Shown here piece after piece: positions 30,693 through 43,454 of a stretch of 64,000 nt of DNA (positions within the stretch are counted from its first letter, which is position 1; the number at the start of each line of letters is the position of its first letter). The notes beneath the pieces were generated by a model, which saw only the letters and a list, made by a program, of their open reading frames with translations, did not search any database and was not told the DNA's origin. The stretch spans positions 1-64,000 of the forward strand of contig JAAMXY010000154.1 in assembly GCA_019677205.1 (NCBI GenBank), read 5' to 3'. The translations under genes and the position numbers were made by a program. Source of the DNA: Pinguiococcus pyrenoidosus (lineage: Eukaryota; Sar; Pinguiophyceae; Pinguiochrysidales; Pinguiochrysidaceae).

Positions 30693-33600
30693 ATGGCGGA
30701 GGACGCCGGGATCTTCGGCGACAAGGACGAGCAGGTGCCAGTGGCCGCCCTGCTCGACAACTGGAAGAAGCGCGACTCCATGAAGTCCATGGTGGACCAG
30801 ATGCGCACGGGGGAAGCGGAGGTGGACGCGTCCACCAGAGCGCCATCGAGCAAATTCCGCTGGGAGGACCTCGTTGAAGCGATGGCCGAGGAGCCCCGGC
30901 CCCCCAAAGCGCCCGAGGCGCGGGACAGCCCGCCTCCAAGGCGCTCGTGGCGCCTTGGACTGCTCGTTGCCCTCGCGTGCTTCCTCTGTGCCGCCGTTGG
31001 CTTCTTCGCCGGCGCCGCTTCCGGCGTGAAAGACGGCTCCTCGGGCTCCAGCTGCAGCGGCGCCGCCGGCGGGGACTCCCCCACGGACCTCAGCGATGAA
31101 TTCGTGGTGAGCATGGAGACTTCGCTCGAGGGCGTGACCGCAGAGGACCTTGACAACGACGCCAGCGCCGCCGACGCCTACTGTGCCGCCGTGGAGAGCG
31201 CCTTGGACGCGCCGGACGGCTCCTGCACCAACGTCCAGGCGACGGACCCCACCAGACGCCAGAGACGCCTGCAGCAAGGCACCGGCGCGACCCTCACCTG
31301 CGACCTCGTGTTCGAGTTGGACGAGCCGGTGAGCTCCGCGACCGTCGACGACTTCGTCGATGTGCTCCAAGCGAGAATGGACGCCGCCCTGACGTCCGGC
31401 AGCTTCCTGGGCCTCCTCGCAGACGCCAGCAGCGCCTCCCTGGCCGCGACGACGCGCGTGGAGAGCGCGGAACTCACCCGCTCCACGGCCTCGGGCGCTG
31501 GCCGCGAGGGCGACGGGCCCAACTTCTCGCTCTCCAACGTCGTTGGCGCGGCCGGCGCCGCCAAGGAGCAGGAAGAGGCGTCGACGATGGAAGAGGAAGA
31601 GCTGCTCTCGTCCCCCTACAAGACCGGGAAGATCGGCAGGAGGGTGTACGACGCCCTGGCCGCTCTCCTCGGCCACGACCCGTTCGTGCGGACCATCAAG
31701 CAGACGGACATGGACTTCTGGGCCGCCTTCTATGGCGAGCACTTCCACAGCAGCATGCAGAACCGAGCGGTGCAGACCGTCCTGCAGGAGATCCTCGGCG
31801 TCGAGGAGCTCACGCTGTCGCCAACGCAGGCTCCCGTGTCGTCCTCCACCTGCCGCCTCGACATCGGCGACCTGAAGGTCGTGGGAGTCCAGTCGAGCGC
31901 CGACGATCGCGTGGCCATCGCGGCCCTGCACGACATCCCCGGCGAGATCGAGCTGTTCATGACCGACCGCGGCTACACCGGAGCCTCCGCCTTCCCGTTC
32001 CGCACCTTCTCGCCCGAGAAGGAGGGCCTCCTGAAGTTCACCACTCCTCCCGGCGGCGTCGCGGCCGGGGAGCTCATCATGTGGTACGAGGACGCTCCGG
32101 ATGCCGCGTGGACGACCGAGGAGGACAACTTCTCGCTGGACAGCAACGGAGACACCGTGCTGCTCTACGAGATCTGTGACGAGAACATTCACTTCCTGCA
32201 CGGGCTGACCTTCGGCCCCTACGGCTGGGTCGACAGCGTCGACGAGGTCAACTCCTACCAGAAGAGCATGCTCCCACCGCCCCTGGAGAGCGCGAACGTC
32301 GAGATCAAGAACTACGACAGGAACAACGTCTACCTCGGCACGCGCGAGAACGTCCTGAGCGCGCTGGAGCGCGACATCGAGAACCCCGACAACTGGGAGG
32401 GCGACTACAACGACCTCGACCTTCCCAACTTCGAAGTGGATTTCTCGATCTTCCCGGAGGGCCGCAATTGCACCTTCGCGCCTGGCGACCTCTTGGTCTC
32501 CGGCATCATCTCGGACTCGCCGGACCAGGGCATCGCCATCGCGGCCCTGAAGAACTTCGAGGAAGGCAGCGAGTTCTACATCACCGATCGCGGCTTCATC
32601 GGCGGCGGGGAGTTCCCGGAGTTCTCCAAGTCTCTCAACCGGGAGGGCGTCCTGAAGTACACGGTGCCCGCCGGAGGCATCACGAAGGGCAAGATTCTCA
32701 AGTGGATGAAGGACGGCGTACGAGAGATCACCGAGAGCATCCTCGGCTCCTTCGAGGTGACCCACTACGGAGACTCCGTCATCCTGTACGAGATCTGTGG
32801 CCCGGACAACATGAACTTCATCTCGGGAGTGAACTATGACATCAATGGGTGGGTGGACACCGCCGCGCAGGTCACCTCCGAGTCGAAGAGCATGATGCCC
32901 CCGTCGATTCAGAACACGAGCCTCGAGCTGAAGTACTACGAGGACAACTTCGTCTACGACTCGCACCGAGGCGGCACCGTCCCGGTCCTGCAGAGTGCCC
33001 TCCTGGACCCCAACTGCTGGTACCGCTCCAGCAGCAACACGGACCTTCCCAACTACAACATGCGCTTCCGGGTCTGGCTCAGTCCGCCGAGATGCCGGCT
33101 CCAACCTGGCGACATCATGATCGCTGGCATCCAATCCGACGAGCCGGACCGCAAGCTCGCCCTCGTTGCCCTAGCGGACCTCGAGGGAGGCCGGTCCTTC
33201 TACGTCACCGATCGCGCCTACGTCGGCGGTAGCGGCTACGGGTCCTTCTACTCGTTCACGCAGAGCTACGAGGGCGTCCTGGAGTTCAAAACGCCGGACG
33301 AAGGCGTGCCCAAAGGGTCGATCATCATGTGGGAGGAGGACGCCACGGATGGCATGGCGAGCGACATGCTCGGCAAGTTCTTGATCACCCACAGTGGCGA
33401 CGCGATCCTCGTGTACGAAGCGTGCGGCGAGGAAGGTGTCTCGTTCGTGACCGGCGCCATCTACGACTACTCCGGCTGGGTCGCGACGCCCGACCTCGTC
33501 AACTCCCACACCAAGAGCATGCTGCCTCCGTCGCTGGACGGCCTCAACCTCGAGTGGAAGACGGGCTCGGACAACTTCGTCTTCACCAGTGACCGTGAAG

Positions 33601-36600
33601 GAACGGCCGCCACGCTGCGCAGCGCCTTGGTCAACGTCAACAACTGGTATGTCAGCGGCAGTACGACCAAAGTCGAAGACTTCAACAAGACCTTCAACGT
33701 CTACGATACCACGAAGACTTGCTCCATCGCGGCTGGAGACATCATGGTGGCCGGAGTGCAATCGGACGATCCGAGGCGGAGGATCACCTTGGTCCCTCTC
33801 GTGAACCTCGAGGCGGGCGACTCCTTCTACATGACCGACCGCGGCTTCGTCGACGGTGTGGAGCAGCCCTACTTCCGAGGCTCGTGGCCGGAGCGGGAAG
33901 GCGTGCTGAAGTTCACGGTGCCGGATGGAGGAAGCCGCAGGGGTGTGGTCATCGAATGGCGTGCGGACGATAATTCCCCCGGCTGGGAAGGCGAGCTTGC
34001 GAACTTCGACATCGACTACAATGGCGATTCCCTCCTCCTGTACCAGCTCTGCGGAGACGGGGGCTTGGGCTTCATCGCCGGCTCCGCTTTCGTTAGCGGC
34101 GGCTGGGTCGATTCCGAGAGCAGCGTCAACTCGTACACGAGGAGCATGGCGCCGGCGTCGATCGCCAACATCAGCTTTGAGATCACCTCCTCCGACGACA
34201 ACCTCGTGTTCGCGGGAATTCGCGTCGGAACTCGCGAGAACCTCCAGCGCCAGCTGCACGACTCCAGGTACTGGTACACCAGCTCGAGCAATACCAGGCT
34301 CGCCGACTGGAAGCGCTTCTTCGCTGTCAAGAGCATGCCCGAGTGCGTCCTGAACGTCGGAGACATCATGGTCGTCGGCGTGCAGTCGGACAGTCCCGGC
34401 AGGAGGATCGCCCTGGTGGCGATGACCGACTTGGAAGCCGACACCATGTTCTACATGACCGATCGTGGCTTCGCTCAAGACGGCGAAACCAGATACCTCT
34501 ACACCGGACATCCGGACCAGGAAGGCGTCATGAATTTCGTCGTACCGGATGGCGGCGTGGCAGCCGGGGAGATCATCACCTGGTTCGAGGACGACAGCGG
34601 CGACTGGGACGACTACCTCGGTAACTTTCAAATTGATCACAACGGCGACTCTCTGCTCCTCTTTGAGATCTGCGGGGATGGCGACGCGATGAACATCGTG
34701 TCTGCCACGGCGTTCGAGCACGGCGGATTCGTTTCGTCGCCGAGCTCGGTGAATAGCTACGACAAGAGCATGCTGCCGCCCTCGCTCGGCAACGCCAGCT
34801 TCGAGGTGGACGATTCCGACGACAACATGGTCTTCAACAGCGGCCGGGAAGGGACGCGGCAGACGCTCCTTGCCGCGATGCACGATCCGGAGAATTGGTT
34901 CTCGCACTCCTCGGAGCTGACCTTGCCGAACTTCGAGACGCCCTTCAACCTCTTCGCCTCCAAGTCGTGCTTCTGCGTGGCCAACGATCTCATGATTGTC
35001 GGCATCCAGAGCGACGCTCCCGGCGAGAGGATCGCGATCGTGCCCGTCGTGGACCTCCCGGGTGGCTTCGAATTCTACGTGACGGATCGCGGCTACACCG
35101 GAGGTGGCGTCTTCCCCTCCTTCAGCCAGTACAGCCCGGAGAAGGAGGGCATCTTGAAGTACACCGTCCCCGCCGGAGGCCTTCCACGTGGCGAGCTGAT
35201 CCTGTGGCACAAGGACGACGTCTCCGCCCAGTGGAGCACTGTGCTGGACTCGTTCGACATTGATTTCTACGGAGACTCCATTCTCCTGTACGAGATCTGC
35301 GACGACCACACCAACTTCATCCACGGCGCCATCTATGAGCCTGGTAAGTGACCCCCAGCTGCAGCGCAGGCCCGTGTATCTCGCCAAGCTTTCGCTCATG
35401 CGCTTCCCGGACGCGCCCTCTCCCCCCTCCGAACAAAATTAATCCACAGGTGGCTGGGCAGACACGCGCAACCAGGTTTACAACCACGAGAAGAGCATGC
35501 TCCCCCCGGTGCTCAGCTCCGCCAACATCGAGCTGGACACGTACGACGACAACTTGGTCTACGAGGGCAGCCGGACGGGCAAGAAGGATGAGCTCGAGCC
35601 AATGATCAACGATCCGATGCAGTGGCTCACCAATAAAGATGACGTCAACTTGCCGGACTTTGAGACGGACTTCTCCGTGAAGGCCTCCTTCCCGACCATG
35701 GCGCCCTCTGCGATCCCTACGGACGCCCCGTCGGAATCGCCCTCGGAGGCGCCGCAGGAGCCGAGCCCGCACCCGTCCATGTTCCCCACGACGTTCCCGA
35801 CCACGCCGCCTCCCTCCAGCAAGCCCTCCGCAGCGCCGACGCGCAGTCCAACGGAGACCATCTCGCTGCAGCCGACGGCTCTGTGCCCGCTCGAGGCCGG
35901 CGACATCATGCTCAGCGGGCTACAGGCCGATCCGCAACAGCGAATCGCGCTGGTGCCCATGGTGGATCTGCACCCGGGCATCCAGTTCTTCATGACGGAC
36001 CGGGGCTACACCGGCAACGACGCCAACCCGTTCACGACGTTCAACCTCGGCGAGAAGGAGGGAACGCTGGTCTTCACCGTGCCTGCCGAGGGCATCAAGG
36101 CGGGAGAAGCGATCCTGTGGTACAAGTTCCAGCCGGATCCCAACTGGCAGACTGCGAGCGACAACTTCGACATCGACAACTTCGGTGATTCGCTGATTCT
36201 GTACATCGTCTGCGTGGAGGGTATCAGGTACATCCATGGTACCATCTACGAGCCTGGCGGCTGGGCGGCCACGCCGGGACAGGTGAACACGTTCGAGAAG
36301 AGCATGCTGCCGCCTCCGCTCGTCAACGACAACCTGGAGTTCGACTCCAGCCAGGACAACTTCGTCTACGAAGGCAGCCGGGTCGGCTTCGCCGCGGATC
36401 TCAAGCTTGCGCTCAACAACCCGGGGAACTATGAGATGAACCGGGACGGCAACCTGCCCCTGCCCGACTTCGACACCGACTTCTTCGTTGTCCCCACCGA
36501 CCCGACTCGTGCGCCGACGAAGGCTCCGACCAAGGCGCCAACGCCGAGTCCCTCGTGGAGCCCCACCGCGACGCCGACGACTGCGGCGCCGACGCCGTCG

Positions 36601-39600
36601 CCCTCGTGGTCGCCCACGTTCCCCGGCGAGTCGCGGCCGCCGTCCATGCTTCCGACGCCCTCCGCGGGCCCGTTCGTGGCCCCGATGGTGGACGGCCCTC
36701 CCATGGCTCTCGCGGCCGGCATCTACAAGGTCGACACCAGCGGAGTTGGGGAGCTCTACACCATCTATGCCCGCAACATGCCGCTCAACGAGAGCGTCCC
36801 GATCCCGGCCGGACGGTCTTACGATGGCAACGACTGGGAGCCGACCTATCCCCTGCTGCTGTCGATCGACTGCACCCTGAGGCTGTGCCTCGTCGACATC
36901 CCGGATGACGGGAGCATGTACTACCTCCAGGGCGTGAGCGTCGCCCCGGCGAACCTGCGGGAGCTCACTGCGCGCTTCTTGATGCACTCGACCTTCGGCC
37001 AGACCAAGCAAGCCATCAACTCGTTCCCCGGCGGCGCGGACTTCAGCGAACGCGCGCAGAGGTGGATCGAGGATCAGATCAGCATGCCTGCCACGCTGCA
37101 CCGGGAGCACTGGCGTGAGCGCGCAAACGTCCGACTCGCCCAGGCAGGCTCCACGGGAAGCGTGTACGGCCCGTGCAAGGCAGGTGCCCGCTACCGACGC
37201 TACGCCTTCCGCAAGGAGGACGAAGGTCGCATGTTCATGGTCCAAGGAGCTTCCCCGCCCTTCGAGCTCTACCTCGACGGCACGTTCATCACGGAGATCT
37301 ACTCGGGTGCGGGCAACGGCATGGGCGCGCAGCTGATCTGCGACGTGGAGGAAGGCGTCGGAGGCATCGTCACCTACGGCCCTGGCTGCGACCGAGTGCT
37401 GGGAAATCCGCCCATCATCTTTGTGAACCTGAGCCCGAACGCCACCCACGTCAGCGCCAGCGACGCCGTCTTCGACGACCTCACGCCGCCGGTGCAGGAC
37501 GCCGTCATCTTCGCGCAGAGCACTTCCGACAGCTGCGTGGAGCCGCCATCGGATCCCGCGTACGCCAAGGCCACGGGCAGCAATGACTGGTACCTTCACG
37601 ACCCCCGCCTGCAGCTCATCGACAACACGCTCGGCTTCCAGTCCGCCGCGGACCTTGACGACGACAGCGCGTCCTGCCCGACCGCACCGCGCACCTTCCT
37701 CAACATCGAGTCCTGCGTGGTCGACGCGGCTGGCTGCTCGCCGGCTCAGTTCTCGTCGGCCGTTTTCACGCTCGACGAGCAGATCATCCGCCAGTGGTTC
37801 ACCCTATCCGGGCTCTTCGTCTACTACGTCACGGGGCTGACGCTCACGGAGGTCGACCGGCCGCCGTGCATGGACGTGTCCCGCTGGCTCCGTCACGAGG
37901 GAGGCTGCGTGAACGCGACCGCGCCGGGCAGCGCGATGCTGAACATGCAGACCTACCAGTTCCTGTCGAACCTGATCATGTCGGAGGACGACGGCGCCTC
38001 GGTGATCGATGTGGAGTCGCAGAACGCCCAGTGCACGTCTGGCTTCCTCGGCATGGAGATCAACATCACGATGGGCGGGCAGACCACGTGCTGGGAGCAC
38101 GTCCATCCGGACATGTACTCGGTGTTCGACTTCACGTACTGGTCCGGAGAGGACGCGCATCCCGGCAACAGCGTCGCGGCGGCCAACAACCGATCCAACC
38201 CCATCAAGGCATGGGCGGTCGAGCGGGAGTCGACCAACCTGATCTACCCGTGGTGGCACCCCATGAACCGCTGGAACCTGAATCGCGAGAAGCACACGCT
38301 CATCGGCAGGCTCGGCCAAGAGCTGGACTTCCTGAGCCTGCCGCGTTCCGTGCAGTCCGTGGACGTTGCGAAGGTCGTGGGCGCCCTCGACGAGAACGCG
38401 GCGCTCGAGTCGTACGAGGCTTGCGGCTCGCCGGGCGAGGTGAAGAACAACCCGTACCTCGGGGCCAGGTACCTGGTCGGGCTGGAGGCAGAGCAGGGCG
38501 AGCAGACGATCGATCAGCCGACGCAGCTGCTCCAGGAGCAATTCGACAAGAGCTCGGTGTGGTACACGATCGCCATGACGGCGCCGGACCAGCTTCGGCA
38601 GCGCGTGGCGTGGGCCCTCTCCCAGATATTCGTCGTGAACATCTTCGACACGGGCGTCGGGGACACCAACGAGGCGCTGGTCACGTACTATGACATCTTC
38701 GTGCGCCACGCCTTCGGCAACTTCCGAGATGCCCTGAAGGAAGTGTCCTACAGCGTCGCCATGGCGAACATGCTCAGCTTCTACCAGTCGCTCTCCCTGC
38801 AGTTCTCTCGGGAGCTTGGGAACCCGGTGCTCCCGGACGAGAACTACGCGCGCGAGATCATGCAGCTGCTCACCATCGGCCTCTACAAGCTCAACGAAGA
38901 CGGCACGCGCAAGAAGTCCAACGGAGACGACATCCAGACGTATGACAACGACGACATCGTCTCCTACGCCAAGGTGTGGACGGGCTTTGACCGGCAAGGC
39001 CCGCGAGCGAACATTGAGAACGCCGAGGGAGAAGGCTCGCCGAACAGCATCGACCCGATGCAGCTCAACGCTGCGTGGCGCGACTACTACCCGAAGCACG
39101 GCATCGACGACAGCTACGTGGGAGATGGCTTCCCGCTCTGCTGGGAGACGCCGGAGCAGGCTTTCCTTGCGAAGGGCGCCAAGTACGAGTTCGTGGGCTC
39201 CGGGACTCTCGCCGACCCCCTGGCCAACACGCTGGATCCGTCCATCAAGCGCATGGTCCTTGACGCCGACTCGGCGCTCTACGAGGCGCTCTGCAACCCC
39301 ATCTCCGCGGCGGGACCTTGCCAGCTGGAGAGCCTCGTGACGCTCACGGAGACCCTCGGCTGCGTCGGGATCGAGTGCGAGGTGGACACGGTGCATTATG
39401 TGCAGCTGAACGTCTCGTCCTCGCGCCAGGTGCTGTACGAGTACGTCAACGCTCCCTGCGTGGTGCTCGGGTTCTACGCGGGCAACCCCGTGGCGGACGC
39501 CAGCGGGGAGGAAGCCACCTGCGCCGACGGCCGCCTCACCCTTGCGAGCGGCCCCTGCTGCGCCTCGCCCAGCGAGACGATGGGCACGGCGACGTGCGAT

Positions 39601-42531
39601 CTTTACCACGGAGAGCGCACCACCTACGCCACGGCCGAGGCCCGCTGCATGGACGAGGGCATGAGCCTCTGCTCGTTCTCGACCGTGGACACCACCACGT
39701 GCGGCGACTTCACCCGCTACTGGGCTGGCGAGACCTGCTCGACGCAGGCGCAGGTCTTCGCGGATGGCCGGGTGTCGATCGTGCACGACGTGTCCAGCAT
39801 GTATGCCGCCAACCAGCAAGACCCAGGCAAGGTGGACAACTTCAACAACTTCCGCGTGGAATGGACCGCGTACAACTACCCGACCACCGATGGCGGGTGC
39901 GGAAGCATGTCCTGCACGGCGCAGGGCGACACGTGCCTCTGCGACACCATGGTGAGCCAGACCGCCGTCTTCACGGATCCCGCGGACGTGCCCTCCGTGG
40001 GGGAGATCGTCAAGGAGCTGCGAATCGGCGCGTCGGACCCCACCGCGTTCCCCGATGGCACGTACGTCGAGTGCACGACGCCCGCTTGCACGTCGCAAGG
40101 CGGGGTCACGGTCTACACCGACAGTGACTCCTTCATGTTCAACGAGAAGACCATCTTCGCGGTGGCGACGCCCGGGTGGCCGGATCGCTTCTTCGCGAAC
40201 ATCGTTTCCATGGTGGCGATCGGCAGCGAGTTCAGCTTCCGCAACCCGCCCGCGTTCATGAGCCTCGAGGAGCACACGGTGCGCCAGGCCGCCGCCGAGA
40301 CGGAGGCTGTGCTGGACCAGTTCTTCTACCACGAGAACACCCCGCCGTTCATCGCGGACTTCCTGATCCGGCGCTTCACCACGGCGAACCCGTCCCCAAG
40401 GTACGTCAAGGCCGTCGCGGACGCCTTCGACACGGGCTCCTTCAATGGCATCGGCTCCGGCACCCGGGGAGACCTCGGAGCGACGGTAGCGGCGCTGCTG
40501 CTGGATCGCGAGGCGATGTCGCCGACGGTCGAGGCGGATCCGTCCTACGGAAAGATGCGCGAGCCGCTTCTGAAGATCATCCACTTCATGCGGTCCCTGG
40601 AGTTCGCGCCGCGGGACGACTGGGAAGTCCAGTTCGCCGACCTGAGCGAACTCATCGCGCAGATGCCGTACAGGTCCCCGACAATCTTCAACTTCTACGT
40701 TTCCGAGTATCAGCCGTCCGGCGTCATTCGCGACGCTGGGCTGTACTCTCCGGAGTCCCAGATCATGGACCTGCCATCGATCATTGCGTTCCTGAACGGC
40801 ATGCTGTCTCTGGCCGAGTTCGGCCTCACGGACTGCCCCGACGGCTTCGGCATTCCCGCGTACTCCCCGACGCCCTGCGCCGACATGGCGCGCGGAAACC
40901 TCGCCAACCCCGAGGACTACACCTGGGGCAGCATCCAGTACGAGAAGCCAGCCGGCACGACCCTCAACCTGATCAACGATCTTGACCTGCTCCTGACTGG
41001 CGGTCGCCTCCACCGCTCCAGCGTCGACGCCCTCGTCGCGCTGTACGACGAGCTCGTCGTCGAGGAGTCGCTGGACAAGGCCCTCAAGGGAGCCCTGGAG
41101 CTCATGACGATCCTGCCCGAGTTCAACACGATCGGTGCGGCCCACCTCCCGACGGACAGCCTGCGCGACGCCGGCAACAGCACGCTCGGGCAGAATGGCG
41201 AGGACTACAAGGCGATCATCTACCTGTACCTCAACGGAGGCCTCGACTCGTGGAACGTCCTTGTTCCCTACGACCAGTGCGACGGCGTGACGTCCTACGA
41301 CGAGTATCTGCGCGTCCGCACCGCTTCGGTGTCGCTCACGAGGGACGAGCTGCTGCCCATCAACGTCCCGCCCGGCACCCAGCACTGCGACATGTTCGGC
41401 GTCACCTACCTCCTGCCCTCGGTCAAGGAGATGTACGACGACGGCGACCTGGCCTTCATCGCCAACATCGGGCCGCTCATCGAGCCGCTGACCAAGGAGA
41501 CGATGTACAACACGGCTCAGGTGCCCAGAAACCTCTACGCGCACAACGTGCAGACGATGCACACCAAGAGCGTCCAGGCGATGACCCAGGGAGACCCCAG
41601 CACGGGCATCCTCGGCCGCGTGAACGACGCCATGAACAGCCAGGGCTATGACATTGCGTCCTACTCCATCAGCGGCAACGACCTGACATGCGAAGCGGAC
41701 GAGACCTCGTACGACACGCTGTCCCCGGGCCAGAGCTTTGACGACGGAGACCTGCCGCAGGGCGAGCCGACGTCGGCGGGCGGCCTCGTCTACGACAGGT
41801 ACGACCTGGCGCCCTACGTCACGGAGAAGCTCGTGGAGCTTGGCTACAACATCTCCGCGTCCTTCTTCGCCGACGCGTGGACCGGAACGCTCATCGAGGC
41901 GCTCGAGGCGTCCCAACGGCTCACGGACGCCCTCGCGGACACGTCCGTCGGGCTCGAGCAGCCCTTCGACAAGACCTTCGAGACGGGGCAACGGCTGCCC
42001 TCGCGCTTCGAGCTGGTCTCTGAGCTGATCGCGAGGCGCAACAACCTCGGCGCGAACAGGAACACGTTCTACGTCCAGCACGGCAACTACGACTGGCACT
42101 CGAACTCCAAGGCCAATGCGGAGGCGAGGTTCCCCGAGGTGAGCGCGAGCCTCGCGAGCCTCCGCGAGGAGCTGGAGCTGCAAGGCGTCTGGGACAACAC
42201 GGTGGTCGTGGTGGCCTCCGAGTTCGCCCGCACGCTTGTCGCGAACGGCGGCGCCGGAGTGGACCACGCCTGGGGCGGCCACATGTTCGTCGCCGGCGGC
42301 GCGGTGAAGGGCGGTCAGATCTTCGGCGAGTTCCCCAGCCTCGAAGATCCGGATCTCGAAGTGGGAGACCGTGGACGGCTTCTGCCGACGAAGAGCTGGG
42401 AGGAGCTGTGGAACGCGATTGCGCTTTGGTACGGCGTCGACGAAAGCAACTTGGACACCGTCATGCCAAACCTCAAAAACTTCCCCGCGTCGGGAATCAT
42501 CGGCGAGAACGACCTCTTCGACATGTCGTAA
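30693..42531 (+). CDS. Giant type II membrane protein: seven LTD-like repeats, DUF1800 and DUF1501 in one chain
   Basis: Exons 30693..35343 and 35450..42531 (intron 106 nt, gtaagt…ccacag) encode about 3910 residues. A cytosolic N-terminus is followed by one transmembrane helix near residues 84 to 111. Seven domains of about 205 residues begin near residues 386, 592, 802, 1010, 1218, 1426 and 1695. Each starts like 'CSIAAGDIMVAGVQSDDP' with a 'FYMTDRGF' string, resembling bacterial lamin-tail-like modules. Pro/Thr linkers flank the seventh repeat. A DUF1800 domain follows (start 'FLMHSTFGQTKQAI', core 'LPDENYAREIMQLLTIGLYK'), interrupted by a Cys-rich C-type-lectin-like insert near residues 2864 to 2988. 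From residue about 3475 a DUF1501 domain runs to the end ('YLYLNGGLDSWNVLVPYD', 'VVVVASEFARTLVANGG', 'HAWGGHMFVAGG'). A surface or secreted role is inferred; the biochemical function is unknown. Confidence 0.9.
31849..36490 (+). repeat. Seven tandem ~620-nt coding repeats (LTD-like domains)
   Basis: Domains start at about 31849, 32467, 33096, 33720, 34344, 34968 and 35883. Shared landmarks are a leading Cys, GD(I/L)MV-GVQSD, TDRG(F/Y), EGVLKF-VP-GG, NGDS-LLYEICGD and SMLPPSL. Spacing is close to 620 nt for the first six. The seventh is separated by a Pro/Thr linker. The intron interrupts only the sixth unit, so the other copies have either lost it or never had it. Confidence 0.85.
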
Positions 42532-43314
42532 GCCTCTGCAGTTGGGATGGCGCCGCCGTCTCCAGCTGCATCTTTTTGGCAGCTCTCTGTGTGCGCTCTC
42601 TGTGTGTGCTCTATGTGTGTGTCCTGTCTTCTCAGGAAATCGGACGTGTTTGGCAACGTCATGTCTGCTCTGTCAGTGTAATGCGAGCATTTCATCCCGT
42701 CACTGTCGGAGCGCGTCAAGTCTTGGGAGGACCCTAGGTCACTTCTTGTGAGACGTGCAAAGTACCCGCGTGAAAACGAAGATCATTCATTTTCGATTGA
42801 TGGGCCTGCTCTGCCTGCCCGAATCGTTCAGGCCGCACACCAACAAAATTCACTTCTGCTTCGCTCATTCGCTCCCCTGCACAGCATGCCCCCCTTCGGT
42901 CCTTAAATACTTTTGCACGTTCGGATAGACCTGACAGACGAAGCTCCGACAGATGAAGACCCGCGAGATAAAGTCCATGTGCTGCCGCCGCTTGCTTGCA
43001 GCACCCCTCCCAACACTCCAGATCGCCCAATCCGCGAACACACGCTCGACGAGGTGCAGGGCTTGGGAAGTCTCTCTCGCTGACGAGCGGCGCCACAACA
43101 GCCGTAGCACCACCGTGACGCTCCTACGGAAGCGTAGCATCTCTGCCGAATAGGGCCCTCCTTCAGGATCATACTTCTTCAAGCTTCCCGCGGCTCCGCC
43201 TTCACTTCCGCCTTGATTCGCACTTCCACTTCCACTTCCACTTTGATGCGCATTTCCACTTTCCACAGGTGCTTACTTGCCACACGACCTTTCCCGCCCC
43301 CTTCCCCCCCCTTA
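42532..43314. other. Intergenic region with an unassigned minus-strand ORF
   Basis: The stretch contains a run of TGTGTG/CTCTGTGTG near 42585..42630 and CACTTCCACTTCCACTTCC repeats near 43222. A minus-strand ORF of 133 codons (42865..43266) has some protein character (FISRVFICRSFVCQVYPNVQ) but no recognisable domain, start context or splice partner. It abuts the assembly gap and could be an exon of a gene broken by it. Confidence 0.3.
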
Positions 43315-43358
43315 NNNNNNNNNNNNNNNNNNNNNNNNNNNNNNNNNNNNNNNNNNNN
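43315..43358. other. Assembly gap (44 Ns)
   Basis: Forty-four N bases follow a C-rich run (TTCCCCCCCCTTA). The true gap length is unknown. Any gene crossing this point cannot be read. Confidence 0.99.
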
Positions 43359-43454
43359 CTCGCTACGAAGTGAAAGACTATCTGTGGCTGGATGCGAAGA
43401 TCACATCGGACGAAGCGAGGACGCGGCTCCGCATCCCCTATTCCTCAACATGCC

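Noticed and set aside
30147-33134. 995-codon ORF on the minus strand opposite the giant gene
   Set aside because: It is antisense to the well-supported LTD-repeat coding region and is a by-product of high GC at third positions; it shows no domain, only Val/Gly/Arg-rich sequence mirroring the repeats.
37804-42282. 1492-codon ORF on the minus strand opposite DUF1800/DUF1501
   Set aside because: It is antisense to conserved domains, has unnatural composition (very His/Arg/Val/Leu-rich) and no recognisable domain; a shadow ORF.
42865-43266. 133-codon minus-strand ORF as an independent gene
   Set aside because: It has no domain, no splice support and lies beside an assembly gap, so it is mentioned only within the intergenic entry and not called as a gene.
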